Assembly: GCA_028278025.1 (NCBI GenBank) | Contig: JANQFE010000150.1 | Coordinates: forward strand, 20,538 to 84,537 | Reading direction: 5' to 3' | Length of the DNA: 64,000 nt | DNA from: Thermodesulfobacteriota bacterium | GTDB taxonomy: Bacteria; Desulfobacterota; WTBG01; CAIYCZ01; CAIRTM01 | In this document: piece by piece, positions 62,045 to 64,000 of the stretch | How the letters are laid out: every line of letters begins with the position of its first letter | Numbering within the stretch: the first letter of the stretch is position 1 | Translations under genes and position numbers: made by a program | Notes under the pieces: model-generated | What the model saw: only the letters and a program-made list of their open reading frames with translations | Told to the model about the DNA's origin: nothing | Databases searched by the model: none

Positions 62045-63700
62045 TTGTATTTGCGTCGTGTTTTTATTATCTGTCTTGTTCTGATTACCATCACCCTTTC
62101 TGTATACTTGCAGGTCGGCAGCCATGGGTTCGTAAATTATGATGATGACAAGTATCTCACGGAAAATCTCTACGTACAGCAAGGATTGACGCATCAAAGC
62201 ATTGGCTGGGCTTTTACCGCTACGTACCGCTCTACCTGGCAGCCGGTGGTTTGGTTATCCTTCATGCTCGGCATTGAGCTTTACGGGATGGATCCGGGAT
62301 GGCATCATCTTACCAACGTCATGCTGCATTGTGCCAATGTTGTGCTGCTGTTTCTTATGCTCATTTTCATGACGGGTGAACCATGGCGCAGCGCATTTGT
62401 TGCCGCCCTGTTTGCTGTTCACCCTTTGCATGTGGAATCAGTAGCGTGGGTTGCTGAGCGTAAAGATGTCTTAAGCATGCTTTTCGGGCTGCTGTGTATT
62501 GTAAGCTATGGCTGGTTTGTACGTCGCAGCAATATTACCGCCTATTTTACCTCGCTTCTTTTTTTTGTTATGGGCCTCATGGCCAAGCCCCTGCTGGTAA
62601 CCCTGCCGTTTGTGCTGCTGCTGCTGGACTGGTGGCCCCTTGGCCGTTTTCAGACCGACTGTTCTACTCATCAAAACGCTTTGATACAAAAAAAGCCTGT
62701 AATAGTAATACTTGAAAAAATACCTTTTTTTATAGCTGCTGCCGGTTCATGTGTTGTGACTTACCTTGCACAGCACAAAGGCGGTGCAGTGGCCCCTTTA
62801 ACACTGTATCCTTTATTTCTCAGAGTTGAAAATGCTCTGGTTTCCTACATTGCCTACATTATAAAAATGATCTGGCCGGTTAACCTGGCTGTATTGTACC
62901 CCCACCCGGAAACCGTGCCGCTTTGGCAGGCTGCAGGTTCATCAATACTGCTTGTAATCATAACCTTTTTTGCTGTAAAAACAATGCGCAAGCGACCTCA
63001 TTTTGCAGTAGGCTGGCTGTGGTATCTGGGGACCCTGGTGCCCATGATCGGCATAGTTCAAATAGGTTCACATGCCATGGCGGACCGGTTTACCTATATT
63101 CCGCTGATCGGCCTGTATATTATAATTGCCTGGGAATCAGCCGAACTTCTAAAAAAAAGCCGCTACAGGGTAATGCTTGTTTCGGCCGGTGCAGTAATTA
63201 TTATAGGCACACTTATATCTATAAGCTTTAAACAGGTTGGATACTGGCAAAACAGTCTAACGCTTTTTCAACATGCTGTTGACGTTACAGAAAAAAATTA
63301 TGTTGCCCATAACAACCTTGGCCTTGCGCTGGCACAACAGGGTAAAATAACTGAAGCTGTTTCTCACTACAGCGCATCCCTGCGATTTAACCCGGAGTAT
63401 GCTGATACACACTATAACATGGGCATGGCGCTGGCACAACAGGGGAATACAGATGAGGCCATTGCCAGTTATAACGAGGCTTTTCGCATAGATCCCTTTA
63501 ATGTTCGAGCCCGCAATAATCTCGGCATTCTGCTGTTCCAGCAAGGCCGGATTGATGAGGCTATACATCAGTTCCAACAGGCATTACGAATACAGCCTGA
63601 TGCAGTTCGTATTAGAAATAATTTAAAAAAAGCTGTAGCAGTAAAATGGAAACTTCAGCACAGACAAGACTCAACTTCAAGTAACGTTCAGAATAAATAG
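62045..63700 (+). CDS. TMTC-like multi-span membrane protein with TPR repeats
   Basis: 551 residues from a TTG start, chosen because GGGGAGAA lies 4-6 bases upstream and no ATG is available in frame. About ten TMs, then TPRs (about 430-540). Diagnostic blocks: FVNYDDDKYLTENLYVQQGL, HHLTNVMLHCANVVLLF, AVHPLHVESVAWVAERKDVLS and LMAKPLLVTLPFVLLLLDWW. Close paralog of 17274-19145. Likely GT-C-type glycosyltransferase; acceptor unknown. Confidence 0.88.
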   Translation: MYLRRVFIICLVLITITLSVYLQVGSHGFVNYDDDKYLTENLYVQQGLTHQSIGWAFTATYRSTWQPVVWLSFMLGIELYGMDPGWHHLTNVMLHCANVVLLFLMLIFMTGEPWRSAFVAALFAVHPLHVESVAWVAERKDVLSMLFGLLCIVSYGWFVRRSNITAYFTSLLFFVMGLMAKPLLVTLPFVLLLLDWWPLGRFQTDCSTHQNALIQKKPVIVILEKIPFFIAAAGSCVVTYLAQHKGGAVAPLTLYPLFLRVENALVSYIAYIIKMIWPVNLAVLYPHPETVPLWQAAGSSILLVIITFFAVKTMRKRPHFAVGWLWYLGTLVPMIGIVQIGSHAMADRFTYIPLIGLYIIIAWESAELLKKSRYRVMLVSAGAVIIIGTLISISFKQVGYWQNSLTLFQHAVDVTEKNYVAHNNLGLALAQQGKITEAVSHYSASLRFNPEYADTHYNMGMALAQQGNTDEAIASYNEAFRIDPFNVRARNNLGILLFQQGRIDEAIHQFQQALRIQPDAVRIRNNLKKAVAVKWKLQHRQDSTSSNVQNK

Positions 63701-63733
63701 ATTTTTTTATTTATAAATGTAAAGTCATTTCAA

Positions 63734-64000
63734 ATGAAATACTCCGGCCTTTTAAAAAAAAGAAGCACTTTTTTAATCTGTGTGCTCCTTATTATTGCAG
63801 TATTAATAGTCTACTGGCAGGTGCGGTTTTTTGATTTTGTCAACTATGATGATCCAAAATATATAAGCGAAAACAGGATTGTTCAGGCCGGCATTACCGC
63901 ACGCGGTTTTATCTGGTCACTCACGACATCGCGAGGGGCAACCTGGCAGCCGATGGTATGGCTGTCATACATGCTGGGCTGTGAGCTGTACGGGATAGAC
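63734..64000 (+). CDS. TMTC-like membrane protein, 3' truncated by the window
   Basis: 89 codons are visible: MKYSGLLKKRSTFLICVLLI starts a first TM, then FVNYDDPKYISENRIVQAGI and WQPMVWLSYMLGCELYGID match the same region of the gene just upstream (62045). It starts 33 bases after that gene's stop, so it is a tandem duplicate, probably in the same operon. The C-terminus lies outside the window. Confidence 0.87.
   Translation, partial: MKYSGLLKKRSTFLICVLLIIAVLIVYWQVRFFDFVNYDDPKYISENRIVQAGITARGFIWSLTTSRGATWQPMVWLSYMLGCELYGID

Overview
The window comes from a Gram-negative bacterium built for moving electrons through multiheme c-type cytochromes. By my count of CXXCH and longer CX3CH/CX4CH sites, 15 proteins carry about 159 candidate heme-attachment sites. 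Predicted lipoproteins, periplasmic cytochromes and an outer-membrane beta-barrel show a double membrane. The sigma-54 activator, dCache sensor kinases, CbcL-like b/c cytochromes and NHL propellers resemble Desulfobacterota or Nitrospirota-type uncultivated lineages. The exact phylum cannot be settled from the sequence, and no rRNA, tRNA, CRISPR array or complete insertion sequence was seen.

Layout. Positions 1-8716 hold the end of a sigma-54 activator, a TPR lipoprotein, a membrane protein, a GC-rich fragment with a MITE-like inverted repeat, a kinase/response-regulator pair, a second kinase and a two-CW protein. Positions 8876-16805 hold a surface-type module: two long related multiheme proteins (14 and 16 sites, one with fibronectin-like domains) flanking an NHL protein with thrombospondin type 3 calcium motifs, plus a divergent 5-heme cytochrome. 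Positions 17274-28885 are accessory: a TMTC-like membrane-TPR protein, two GT-C membrane proteins, Thr-rich and SUMF-domain exported proteins, small hypotheticals, a c554-like tetraheme and an NrfJ-like lipoprotein.

The centrepiece is an unbroken minus-strand run of 20 genes from 58077 down to 28991, with overlaps or gaps of at most 103 bases, probably one or a few operons. From upstream it encodes: NHL lipoprotein, 5-heme lipoprotein, beta-barrel, NHL protein, 12-heme protein, a 2-TM HAMP-like protein, 7-heme protein, a second 2-TM protein, 15-heme protein, redoxin-TPR protein, SUMF-domain protein, a split b/c cytochrome pair, NHL, 16-heme, NHL, a fused b/c cytochrome, 16-heme, a 23-site cytochrome with an internal 8-heme duplication, a ChaN-like fusion and a periplasmic ligand-binding protein. 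The inferred pathway is quinol oxidation at the two CbcL-like b/c cytochromes, periplasmic relay through the large multihemes, and exit through the barrel conduit. Two paralogous modules (one split, one fused) suggest duplicated inner-membrane entry points.

Positions 58521-64000 hold a 4-heme cytochrome with strong 3' hairpins. Its promoter shares a 28-base identical element with the distant 5-heme paralog at 16170. This end also carries an SGNH-TPR protein and two further TMTC-like genes, the last cut by the window edge.
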